From an uncultured Clostridia bacterium (GTDB lineage: Bacteria > Bacillota > Clostridia > Christensenellales > Borkfalkiaceae), in NCBI GenBank assembly GCA_947177825.1, contig CAMWWA010000067.1, positions 1 to 6,907 on the forward strand: DNA of 6,907 nt, read 5' to 3'. Positions 1-5,714 of this stretch are shown in pieces. Under the pieces are notes generated by a model that did no database searches, had not been told where the DNA came from, and saw nothing but the letters and a program-made list of their open reading frames with translations. A program made the position numbers and the translations under genes. Position 1 is the first letter of the stretch, and every line of letters begins with the position of its first letter.

Positions 1-1557
1 CTTCAATATTTTATAGTGCCCGTCCTTGCCCGAAACGGTGTCGTTATCCATTCTTATTATGCGCGCCGACGGGAACAGCCGCGAAAGCTCCTCTACCACC
101 CTCTGCGTGCCCGTGCCGCTGTATCGTAAATGCGTGCCCTTGCACTGGGGGCAGGCGGAAAGCATATGGTACTTGGCGCCGCAGTAGTGGCACTTCAAAC
201 AGTTTTCCTCGCTGTGGTATGTAAGCGAAACGTCACAGTTTTCGCACTTGGCAACGTAGCCGCAGTCGGTGCAAATGACCGTCTGCGAATAGCCGCGGCG
301 GTTGATAAATATTATCGCCTGGTTGCCCTTGGAAAGGGTATCGTTCAGCTCCTCCCTGAGCGCGCGCGACAGGTTGGAAGGGTTGCCCCTTTTTACCTCC
401 TTGCGCATATCGGCGATTATTATTTCGGGAAGCGGTCTGCCGTTTATGCGCTCGGTCAAAGTGACCAGCCCGTACCGCCCCTCGGTAGCCTCTATATAGC
501 TTTCGACCGACGGCGTTGCGCTGCCTAAAATGAGCTTGCAGCCGTTATATTCCGCCCTTAAACGGGCAATATCCACCGTCGAATACCTGGGTGCGGTCTC
601 CGAGCGGTAGGAAGAATCGTGCTCCTCGTCAATTATAATGGCGCCTATATTTTCAAGCGGCGCGAAGATTGCGGAGCGCGCGCCTATCGCTATTTTAGCC
701 TCGCCCGAGCGCAGCCGCCACCACTCGTCAAAGCGCTCGCCCGCGGAAAGTCCGCTGTGCAGAATTGCCGCCTGACCGCCGAACCGCGCGCGGAGCTGGG
801 CAAGCATCTGCGGCGTTAAGGATATTTCGGGCACGAGGAAAATGGCGCTCTTGCCCTCCTTTAATTTGTCGGCGATTATGTTTAAATAAATTTCGGTTTT
901 GCCGCTGCCCGTAACGCCGTGAATGAGGTTGACGCGCAGGGGCGAATTTTCGATATATTCCACCGCGCCGCGCTGGTCGGGCGTAAGCACCTTCACGCTT
1001 GCGTCGCCCTCGGCATACGCGGGGGTGCGGTTGCGCTTGATTTTATAAATTTCCGCCGCGCCCTTTTCGACCAGGGCGTTGACCGCGCCGCTTCCGTAAC
1101 TTTTGGTGAGCGGCACGTATTCGCAGTCGCCCTTTTCCTTCAGCTCCGCCAGCGCCTCCGCCTGCTTTTTGGCGGCTTTGGAAAGGACGGGCTCGACGCC
1201 CGTAAACTTAATCCTCTTTATATAAGTTTCGTTGACCTTGCCAAGGCGCATTTCGGACGGAAGAAACAGACGGAGCGACGCGGCCTTGGGCACGCGGTAA
1301 CGCTCCGCAATATTTTCCATCAGCGAGAAGCACTCGGGAACGAGTGCGGGAAGTTCGTCGTAGACCGAGGTGACGGGCTTGATTTTTTCCGCGGCAAAGG
1401 CGGAGGTTTCGCTCAATCCGATTACGAACCCCTCTATTATCCTGCCGCCGAACGGCACCTTTACCCTGCACCCCACCTGCGTTTCGGGCGGACAGGAATA
1501 TTCGAAAACCTTGTCCACCTGAGAGTGGGCTATGTCTACTATGACTTGCGCGAACAT
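1..1557 (-). CDS. priA: Primosomal replication-restart helicase PriA (partial, 3' end outside window)
   Basis: PriA is a superfamily 2 3'-5' DNA helicase that recognises stalled forks and reloads the replisome in the cytoplasm. The frame stays open for 519 codons from the ATG to the left edge, so the C-terminal third or so is missing. Visible in order: the N-terminal fork-binding domain (about residues 1-100, starting MFAQVIVDIAHSQVDKVFEY), Walker A GVTGSGKT (214-221), the Walker B box DEEH (310-313), motif III GSATPS (345-350), INRRGY (418-423), and four CxxC pairs for two zinc ions (C429/C432, C438/C441, C456/C459, C469/C472). After these comes the conserved GTGTQ (481-485). Motifs V and VI lie beyond the window. 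All zinc ligands and ATPase residues seen are intact. I chose the ATG at 1557 because family members begin at this point. Another in-frame ATG seven codons upstream (1578) lies at the edge of a 13-bp hairpin and has no ribosome binding site. The gene follows rpoZ after 104 bases. Confidence 0.96.
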   Translation of the reverse strand, partial: MFAQVIVDIAHSQVDKVFEYSCPPETQVGCRVKVPFGGRIIEGFVIGLSETSAFAAEKIKPVTSVYDELPALVPECFSLMENIAERYRVPKAASLRLFLPSEMRLGKVNETYIKRIKFTGVEPVLSKAAKKQAEALAELKEKGDCEYVPLTKSYGSGAVNALVEKGAAEIYKIKRNRTPAYAEGDASVKVLTPDQRGAVEYIENSPLRVNLIHGVTGSGKTEIYLNIIADKLKEGKSAIFLVPEISLTPQMLAQLRARFGGQAAILHSGLSAGERFDEWWRLRSGEAKIAIGARSAIFAPLENIGAIIIDEEHDSSYRSETAPRYSTVDIARLRAEYNGCKLILGSATPSVESYIEATEGRYGLVTLTERINGRPLPEIIIADMRKEVKRGNPSNLSRALREELNDTLSKGNQAIIFINRRGYSQTVICTDCGYVAKCENCDVSLTYHSEENCLKCHYCGAKYHMLSACPQCKGTHLRYSGTGTQRVVEELSRLFPSARIIRMDNDTVSGKDGHYKILK

Positions 1558-1576
1558 TGTTTTTAACCGTATAAAC

Positions 1577-1605
1577 ATATTTCGGCGATGGTATCGCCGA
1601 AATAT
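1577..1605 (-). repeat. Perfect 13-bp hairpin between rpoZ and priA
   Basis: Positions 1577-1589 (ATATTTCGGCGAT) and 1593-1605 (ATCGCCGAAATAT) are exact reverse complements around a 3-base loop. Neither strand has a run of T directly after the stem, so this is not a standard intrinsic terminator. It sits in the presumed leader of priA, 20 bases before the chosen start codon. It could act as an attenuator, a processing site or a stabilising 3' end for the upstream transcript; the sequence does not decide between these. Confidence 0.75.
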
Positions 1606-1606
1606 T

Positions 1607-1668
1607 CAAAAGCCTTCTTCTTTTGCACCGCCGCCTAGATATCAGGCGCGCGGACTTTAAATCAGTCC
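1607..1668 (-). other. Three further small hairpins in the rpoZ-priA gap
   Basis: Three short perfect inverted repeats follow the 13-bp hairpin almost without a gap. They are CAAAAG/CTTTTG (1607-1612 with 1620-1625), CGCCT/AGGCG (1632-1636 with 1644-1648) and GGACT/AGTCC (1652-1656 with 1664-1668). Each encloses a 7-base loop, and the last overlaps the rpoZ stop codon. Stems of 5-6 bp are weak and can arise by chance. The regular loop size and dense packing are the reason for listing them. No gene is seen in this gap. Confidence 0.4.
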
Positions 1669-1883
1669 TTGACCGACTTAATTTTTCCGTCCTCGATTTC
1701 CTCGCACGCAAGCGCGATTTCTTTAAGCTTGCCGGGATTTTCGTTGACGTTGTTTACGCTGTTGCGCTCTATGAGCTGGCGGGCGCGCTTTGCAACCACT
1801 ACGCAAAGTTCGTAGCGCGAAGCAGGCTGACCGTCGTGTCCGAGTTTGTCGATAAGATTGTCTACCGCAGGTACGTTAATCAT
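1662..1883 (-). CDS. rpoZ: DNA-directed RNA polymerase omega subunit
   Basis: Omega is the small RNA polymerase subunit that wraps the C-terminal end of beta prime and helps core enzyme assembly. The 73-residue product has the normal length for Bacillota omega. It shows the family core: an N-terminal helix with 'VDNLIDKLG', the signature SRYELCVVVAKRARQL (about 22-37), and the C-terminal 'ALACEEIEDGKIK' helix. The ATG at 1883 is 6 bases after the gmk stop codon. An AAGGAG ribosome binding site lies inside the gmk tail, 12 bases upstream, which points to a shared transcript. The stop is TGA. An intervening stretch of about a dozen residues (NSVNNVNENPGK) between the two core helices is typical of Gram-positive omegas. 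Confidence 0.95.
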   Translation of the reverse strand: MINVPAVDNLIDKLGHDGQPASRYELCVVVAKRARQLIERNSVNNVNENPGKLKEIALACEEIEDGKIKSVKD

Positions 1884-1889
1884 AATATA

Positions 1890-2444
1890 TCAGTTCTCCT
1901 TTTCCAAAATTTGCTCAACTTCCCCGACCGCAGTCTTAAGGTCGTCGTTTATTATTACGTAGTCGTACAGGGGGCTCTTGCCCAGTTCGTAGTCCGCCCT
2001 GTCCATTCTCCGGGCGATTACGTCCTCGCCCTCGGTGCCGCGCCCCTTCAAACGCGCGTAAAGTGTTTCCCTGTCGGGAGGGGCAATCATTATAAGCACG
2101 GCTTGCGGCATAACCCTCTTTACGTTCAACGCGCCGTCCACCTCTATTTCCAGAATGACGTCGCCGCTTTCCAGCTTGCTTTCCACAAACGCCTTGGGCG
2201 TGCCGTAGTAGTTGTCGAAATGCTCCGAATATTCCAGAAAGCCGCCTTCGGCTATCGCCTTTTCGAAAGCGTCCTTCGTCAAAAAGAAATAGCTTTCGCC
2301 CTCTACTTCACCCTGACGCGGCGCGCGCGTCGTGCAGGATATCGAAAGCGAGGCGTTGGGGCGCAGCTTTAAAAGCTCCTTTACAATCGTGCCCTTGCCG
2401 ACGCCCGAAGGTCCGCTTATAACCACAAGTTTACCTTTACTCAA
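1890..2444 (-). CDS. gmk: Guanylate kinase
   Basis: Guanylate kinase phosphorylates GMP (and dGMP) to GDP with ATP in purine nucleotide metabolism. The 184-residue product is slightly short for the family (about 190-210) but complete. The P-loop GPSGVGKGT is at residues 11-19. The GMP-binding signature starts at TTRAPR (38-43) and continues to GESYFFL (49-55). The second GMP-contact segment EYSEHFDNYYGT (71-82) is followed by the 'VILEIEVDGA' strand (96-105). The mobile lid 'RLKGRGTEGEDVIARR' (131-146) is intact. The start codon is TTG at 2444, overlapping the end of yicC by 8 bases. It has an AGGTG ribosome binding site 7 bases upstream inside yicC, and no suitable ATG precedes the P-loop. 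The overlap suggests translational coupling with yicC, and rpoZ follows 6 bases later. Confidence 0.96.
   Translation of the reverse strand: MSKGKLVVISGPSGVGKGTIVKELLKLRPNASLSISCTTRAPRQGEVEGESYFFLTKDAFEKAIAEGGFLEYSEHFDNYYGTPKAFVESKLESGDVILEIEVDGALNVKRVMPQAVLIMIAPPDRETLYARLKGRGTEGEDVIARRMDRADYELGKSPLYDYVIINDDLKTAVGEVEQILEKEN
1896..1901 (-). promoter_or_regulatory. Ribosome binding site of rpoZ
   Basis: On the minus strand the sequence reads AAGGAG, 12 bases before the rpoZ ATG and inside the last codons of gmk. The spacing is on the long side, but no better candidate is present. Confidence 0.7.
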
Positions 2445-3312
2445 CGTTCTGCACCTGTTCCCTTATTTTTTCTATCTCGTTCTTTAATTCAAGCCCGAGC
2501 TTGGTTATGGTTATGTCGTTTGACTTGGAGCAAATAGTGTTGGTTTCCCTGTTGAATTCCTGAACGAGGAAATCCAGCTTTCTGCCCACAAGCTTTTCCT
2601 TTGCAATTTCCCTGAACTGCGCTATGTGCGAGCCGAGACGGGTAAGCTCCTCGTCTATGTTGCTCTTGTCGGCAAACACGGCAACCTCGGTAAGCAGCCT
2701 GCCCTCGTCGGGATAGACGTTTTGAGTGTAAAGCCGTATCTTCTCTTCCAGCTTCTTTTTGTAATCGGCGGCGACCAGCGGAGCGCGCTCGGCAACCTTT
2801 TTAACCGATTTTTCTATGGTGTCCACTCTTGCCAGCATGTCCGCGGCAAGCTTTTTGCCCTCGACCTCGCGCATGGCGTTCAGCTTGTCCAGCGCGCAGT
2901 TCACCGCGGTTTTCAAGCCCTCTATAAGCTGGTCGTCCGCGGAGTTAACCTCTTCCTGTTTAAGTACGTCGCTCTGCCTCATAAGCGATGAAACGGTAAA
3001 GTCGTCCGCAAGCTCGGGAAACGCGGCTTTAATCGCCTTGGCGCTTTCGACGTAGGCGCGCGCCGCCTCGATATCGAGGTAAAGGCTCTTCGCCCTCTCG
3101 CGCTTGTCCGTCACGGATATAAAGACGTCGGCGTGTCCGCGCGTAAGTTTTTCCCTTATAAGCGAGCGGATAATCTCCTCGCACGCGGTTAAAATTTTGG
3201 GGCACTTTACCGAGATATCCAGATAGCGGTTGTTTACCGTCTTAATCTCGGCGGTAATCTCTAAACCGCCCTCTTTGTATTCGCCTCTGCCGTAGCCCGT
3301 CATACTGAACAT
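2437..3312 (-). CDS. yicC: YicC/YloC family endoribonuclease
   Basis: This is a 291-residue YicC-family protein, close to the usual family length of about 290. Family members have been described as endoribonucleases involved in small-RNA turnover; the function in this organism is inferred from family membership. The N-terminal YicC domain begins with the hallmark SMTGYGR (3-9) and includes TVNNRYLD (25-32) and the RGHADV strand (59-64). A long, helical, charged middle section (about 75-195) follows. The C-terminal DUF1732 block holds EELTRLGSHIAQF (221-233) and GRKLDFLVQEFNRE (243-256), then TNTICSKSNDI. The ATG at 3312 is preferred because a GGAG lies 10 bases upstream. The internal ATG at 3303 would remove three residues before SMTGYG and is a possible alternative. 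The gene opens the yicC-gmk-rpoZ-priA group and has its own promoter. Confidence 0.95.
   Translation of the reverse strand: MFSMTGYGRGEYKEGGLEITAEIKTVNNRYLDISVKCPKILTACEEIIRSLIREKLTRGHADVFISVTDKRERAKSLYLDIEAARAYVESAKAIKAAFPELADDFTVSSLMRQSDVLKQEEVNSADDQLIEGLKTAVNCALDKLNAMREVEGKKLAADMLARVDTIEKSVKKVAERAPLVAADYKKKLEEKIRLYTQNVYPDEGRLLTEVAVFADKSNIDEELTRLGSHIAQFREIAKEKLVGRKLDFLVQEFNRETNTICSKSNDITITKLGLELKNEIEKIREQVQNVE
2452..2456 (-). promoter_or_regulatory. Ribosome binding site supporting the TTG start of gmk
   Basis: The minus strand reads AGGTG 7 bases before the TTG codon at 2444, within the yicC coding sequence. This fixes the gmk start, since no ATG or GTG with a better site occurs between it and the P-loop. 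Confidence 0.6.
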
Positions 3313-3347
3313 AGCCTGTTTGCTCCGAACGATAATTTTGCTTTTAC

Positions 3348-3376
3348 ATTATACAATAACCGCCCGAAAAAAACAA
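3348..3376 (-). promoter_or_regulatory. Housekeeping-sigma promoter of the yicC-gmk-rpoZ-priA group
   Basis: On the minus strand the -35 box TTGTTT (3376-3371) and the perfect -10 box TATAAT (3353-3348) are separated by exactly 17 bases. A TG immediately precedes the -10 box. Transcription would begin near 3341, giving a leader of about 30 bases to the yicC ATG. The run of seven T bases that contains part of the -35 box is not preceded by a strong stem. Confidence 0.85.
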
Positions 3377-3405
3377 GCGATTAAGGGCAATATTTCGCCG
3401 CCTGT

Positions 3406-4068
3406 TCAGAAGTCCGCGGTTGAATCGGTAAAAAGTCCGCGCACGCGCGAAGTTACCTTGCGGTAACAGTTTTTGGGCGACGTTTCGAACACGGCCACGT
3501 CCTGGTTGGAGCTTGCTATTACGCCCGAAATATCTGCAAAATACGCGGTGCCGCCTCCGCACAGCACGACGGGCATACCGTACAGGTATGCGTACGCGCG
3601 TATTAAAAGAGGGGGTATTCCGTCGGTGACGTCCTCCGCGTGAACGGCAAGCAGGTTACAGCCGCACATTGCGCACGCCTTTACGCAGTCGGGAAAATAC
3701 AAATCGTTATCTATACACAGCCCGACTTTATAGCCGCCTATGGTGTACACGCCCACGTTAGCGCCGCTCTTGTATTCCTCCCCGTCCAGAACGTTTAGCA
3801 TATCGGATATGCCCAAAAGCTTGCCGTTGGAAGCGACGGCAACGGACTTGCGCATCAGGCCGCGGCTATCGGTAATGCAGCCGCAGAGCACGCCGCATTT
3901 GGCGGCGTGCGAAAGCTTTGCCGCCGTTTCGAATTTTTCGGTCTTACCGCTGAGTTCGCTTTCGTAATCGACCAACCCGAGCGTGCCGAACCCGAACAAC
4001 ACCACGTCGCAGGGGGGCAGGCGCACGGAGAGTTGTTTTCGTCTGTCCGTTACCACGCAAATTTTCAT
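3406..4068 (-). CDS. Degenerate carbon-nitrogen hydrolase (nitrilase-fold) protein, probable pseudoenzyme
   Basis: The 220-residue protein follows the nitrilase-superfamily layout but is shorter than typical members (about 260-300). It starts MKICVVTDRR, followed by a 'CDVVLFGFGTLG' strand (20-31) where active enzymes have '..PE..ltG'. Next are 'GVLCGCITD' (59-67), 'SNGKLLGISDMLNVL' (80-94) and 'KVGLCIDNDLYFPD' (114-127), the last matching the usual 'GvlICYDlrFPE'. 'IRAYAYLYGMPVVLCGGG' (156-173) fits the 'RAlEngvyvv.aN..G' region. By eye alignment the catalytic Glu, Lys and Cys are replaced by F27, M90 and D120, so amidase or nitrilase activity is doubtful. Nearby E36, E38, K83 and C118 are the only potential substitutes. 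It has 12 cysteines, an unusual number for a cytosolic protein of this size. No signal peptide or membrane segment is seen. It lies 93 bases before yicC on the same strand and diverges from the lipoprotein gene at 4152. The ATG at 4068 has only a weak GAG upstream. What it binds or does is unknown. Confidence 0.85.
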   Translation of the reverse strand: MKICVVTDRRKQLSVRLPPCDVVLFGFGTLGLVDYESELSGKTEKFETAAKLSHAAKCGVLCGCITDSRGLMRKSVAVASNGKLLGISDMLNVLDGEEYKSGANVGVYTIGGYKVGLCIDNDLYFPDCVKACAMCGCNLLAVHAEDVTDGIPPLLIRAYAYLYGMPVVLCGGGTAYFADISGVIASSNQDVAVFETSPKNCYRKVTSRVRGLFTDSTADF

Positions 4069-4083
4069 ATACTCTACATACTA

Positions 4084-4102
4084 TTTTTTCAGTGCGAAAA
4101 AA
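4084..4102. repeat. A/T-tract inverted repeat in the divergent gap
   Basis: TTTTTTC (4084-4090) and GAAAAAA (4096-4102) are perfect reverse complements around AGTGC. They lie in the 83-base gap between two divergently transcribed genes, where promoters and operators would be expected. No convincing -35/-10 pair was found on either strand of this gap: TATAAG at 4120 has no -35 partner. The repeat could be an operator or only intrinsically bent DNA. Confidence 0.4.
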
Positions 4103-4126
4103 GTTACATTTTGGCGTTCTATAAGC

Positions 4127-4131
4127 GGAGG
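4127..4131 (+). promoter_or_regulatory. GGAGG sequence upstream of the lipoprotein gene (distant ribosome binding site)
   Basis: This is the only strong Shine-Dalgarno-like sequence before the lipoprotein gene, but it ends 20 bases before the ATG at 4152, much farther than usual. An in-frame TAA at 4140-4142 rules out an earlier start in that frame. The site may be brought closer by RNA folding, or it may not be used. Confidence 0.4.
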
Positions 4132-4151
4132 CGGCGACATAACTTAAAACT

Positions 4152-5594
4152 ATGAAAAAGTTAGCGATTTTTGCAGCGGCGGCGCTCACCCTTGCCGCCC
4201 TACCTCTGGCAGCCTGCCACAAGCAGCAAACCGACAGGTCGAAGTACGTCATTACGGCGGCTTACGACGAGAACGAACGCACCCTTAAGGGCACTGCGGA
4301 CTTCACCTATTTCAACTCCACGGATAACGAAATCCGCGACCTGCAGTTTAACCTGTGGGGCAACGCTTACCGCGAGGGCGCACAGTATAAGCCCCTTACC
4401 GATGCGGACGCCAAGGCGTACTATGCAGGCGCGAGCTACGGCGGAGAGAGCGTTGAAAAGGTCGAGGGCTGCGCAAGCTGGGAAGTGACGGGCGAGGACG
4501 AAAATATCCTTAACGTGACTTTGAACGAGCCGGTATATCCCGACGATACGGTGAAAGTCACCATAACCTACACGCTGAATTTAGCGCAGGTTAACCACCG
4601 CACGGGCGTGACCGAAAGCACTGTAAACCTGGGCAATTTCTACCCCGTCCTCTGCGCATATTCGCAGGAAGGTTTCGTGCAGACGCCCTACTATAGCTGC
4701 GGCGACCCGTTCGTTTCGGAATGCGCCGATTACGACGTTACGCTGACCTTACCCAGGCAATATACGGCGGCTACCAGCGGAAAGCAGGTTGAATGCACCA
4801 CCGCGGGCGAGGTTACCACGGCGCGCTACGAGCTGAAAAACGCGCGTGACTTTGCCGCCGTTTTATCCGACGAGTTCAAGACGGTAAAGCGCGAAAGCGC
4901 CGGCTGCGAGGTAACCTTATACTACTGCGGCGAAGCCGAGCCCAAGCGCCAGCTTGACGCCGCGTGCGAAAGCCTTGCATATTTTTCGGACACCTTCGGC
5001 AAGTACGCCTACCCCACCCTTTCCGTCGTATTCACTCCCCTTTCGGTGAGCGGTATGGAATACCCCGCGCTTACGATGATAAACAGCGCGCTGGAGGAGA
5101 GCGACGCAATATATACCATAGCGCACGAAAACGCGCACCAGTGGTGGTACGCAATGGTGGGCAGCGACCAGGTCAACTGCGCCTGGCAGGACGAGGGGCT
5201 TGCCGACTACTCCACGGTATGCTTCTTTGAAAATTATCCCGCCTACGGCTTTACCCGTACGGGCGCTCTCGGCTCGGCAATAAAGGCGTACAGGGCGTAC
5301 TATTCGGTATATAACCAGATTTTCGGCAAGGCGGATACCGCAATGACGAGAAATCTTAAGGACTTTGCAAGCGACTACGAGTACATAAATATCGCCTACA
5401 ACAAGGGCATACTGATGTGCGAATCGGTGCGCACGGCTATGGGCGACAAGAAATTCTTCTCAGCGCTGAAAAGCTATTTCGAGGCTAACTGCTTCAAGAT
5501 TGCAACGCCCGAGGAGCTTATCTCCCACTTCACCGCCCTGCACGACGTAGAGGGTATATTCGTCAGCTACATAGAGGGCAAAGTCGTCATCTGA
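4152..5594 (+). CDS. M1 family zinc metallopeptidase lipoprotein (aminopeptidase N-like)
   Basis: This is a surface-anchored zinc aminopeptidase of the M1 (gluzincin) family, predicted to remove N-terminal residues from peptides outside the membrane. The 480-residue product begins with a lipoprotein signal: MKK, a hydrophobic stretch, then the lipobox LAAC with the lipidated cysteine at C22. An all-beta N-terminal domain follows (about 30-240, with 'FNLWGNAY' and 'ARDFAAVLS'). The catalytic thermolysin-like domain has SGMEYPAL (300-307), the counterpart of the GAMEN exopeptidase motif, and HENAHQWW (325-332). The third zinc ligand is E348 in WQDEGLADY, the correct HExxH-x18-E spacing. Y416 in YNKG is the likely transition-state tyrosine. 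All key residues are present. The long C-terminal helical domain of classical aminopeptidase N is missing, as in other short bacterial M1 lipoproteins. The stop TGA is followed directly by TAA. The gene diverges from the nitrilase-like gene and ends in a strong terminator, so it appears to be a single-gene unit. Confidence 0.93.
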   Translation: MKKLAIFAAAALTLAALPLAACHKQQTDRSKYVITAAYDENERTLKGTADFTYFNSTDNEIRDLQFNLWGNAYREGAQYKPLTDADAKAYYAGASYGGESVEKVEGCASWEVTGEDENILNVTLNEPVYPDDTVKVTITYTLNLAQVNHRTGVTESTVNLGNFYPVLCAYSQEGFVQTPYYSCGDPFVSECADYDVTLTLPRQYTAATSGKQVECTTAGEVTTARYELKNARDFAAVLSDEFKTVKRESAGCEVTLYYCGEAEPKRQLDAACESLAYFSDTFGKYAYPTLSVVFTPLSVSGMEYPALTMINSALEESDAIYTIAHENAHQWWYAMVGSDQVNCAWQDEGLADYSTVCFFENYPAYGFTRTGALGSAIKAYRAYYSVYNQIFGKADTAMTRNLKDFASDYEYINIAYNKGILMCESVRTAMGDKKFFSALKSYFEANCFKIATPEELISHFTALHDVEGIFVSYIEGKVVI

Positions 5595-5616
5595 TAAAAC
5601 CGCAAAATATATATAC

Positions 5617-5653
5617 GCCGCCGCGCACACCGTGCGCGGCGGCTTTGCTTTTT
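5617..5653 (+). terminator. Strong Rho-independent terminator after the M1 peptidase gene
   Basis: GCCGCCGCGCAC (5617-5628) pairs perfectly with GTGCGCGGCGGC (5632-5643) around a 3-base ACC loop. TTTGCTTTTT (5644-5653) follows. The 12-bp G+C-rich stem plus T tract is a textbook intrinsic terminator on the plus strand, 22 bases after the stop codon. It separates the peptidase gene from corA. Confidence 0.95.
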
Positions 5654-5667
5654 ACCGCGGAAATAAG

Positions 5668-5696
5668 TTGCAAACGGGTTGAATATAGATTATAAT
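5668..5696 (+). promoter_or_regulatory. Housekeeping-sigma promoter of corA
   Basis: TTGCAA (5668-5673, four of six bases matching TTGACA) and a perfect TATAAT (5691-5696) are separated by 17 bases. This lies just after the upstream terminator. The start point expected near 5703 would leave only about 12 bases before the corA ATG at 5715, with GGATAG (5704-5709) as the ribosome binding site. An in-frame TTG at 5679 falls between the promoter boxes and cannot be the start if this promoter is used. Confidence 0.85.
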
Positions 5697-5714
5697 ATTT
5701 ATTGGATAGCTATT

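Noticed and set aside
919..1566. Open frame of 215 codons on the plus strand
   Set aside because: It lies entirely antisense to priA, whose conserved motifs are unmistakable; its translation resembles no protein family and is an effect of base composition.
1577..1605. 13-bp hairpin as a terminator of rpoZ
   Set aside because: No T tract follows the stem on the minus strand (GTTTATACGG), and none follows on the plus strand either.
1623..2372. Open frame of 249 codons on the plus strand
   Set aside because: Antisense to rpoZ and gmk, both recognised with intact motifs; no ribosome binding site or recognisable domain.
3371..3405. T-run on the minus strand after the nitrilase-like gene as an intrinsic terminator
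   Set aside because: Only weak stems of 4-5 bp with a wobble pair can be formed before the T run, and the T run overlaps the -35 box of the yicC promoter.
3658..3687. CxxxCxxC in the nitrilase-like protein, resembling a radical SAM motif
   Set aside because: It lies in the helix after the 'FPD' motif of a nitrilase fold, mid-protein, with no other radical SAM features; the spacing match is probably chance.
5679..5714. TTG start extending CorA by 12 residues
   Set aside because: The TTG lies between the -35 and -10 boxes of the corA promoter and has no ribosome binding site; the ATG at 5715 fits the family.
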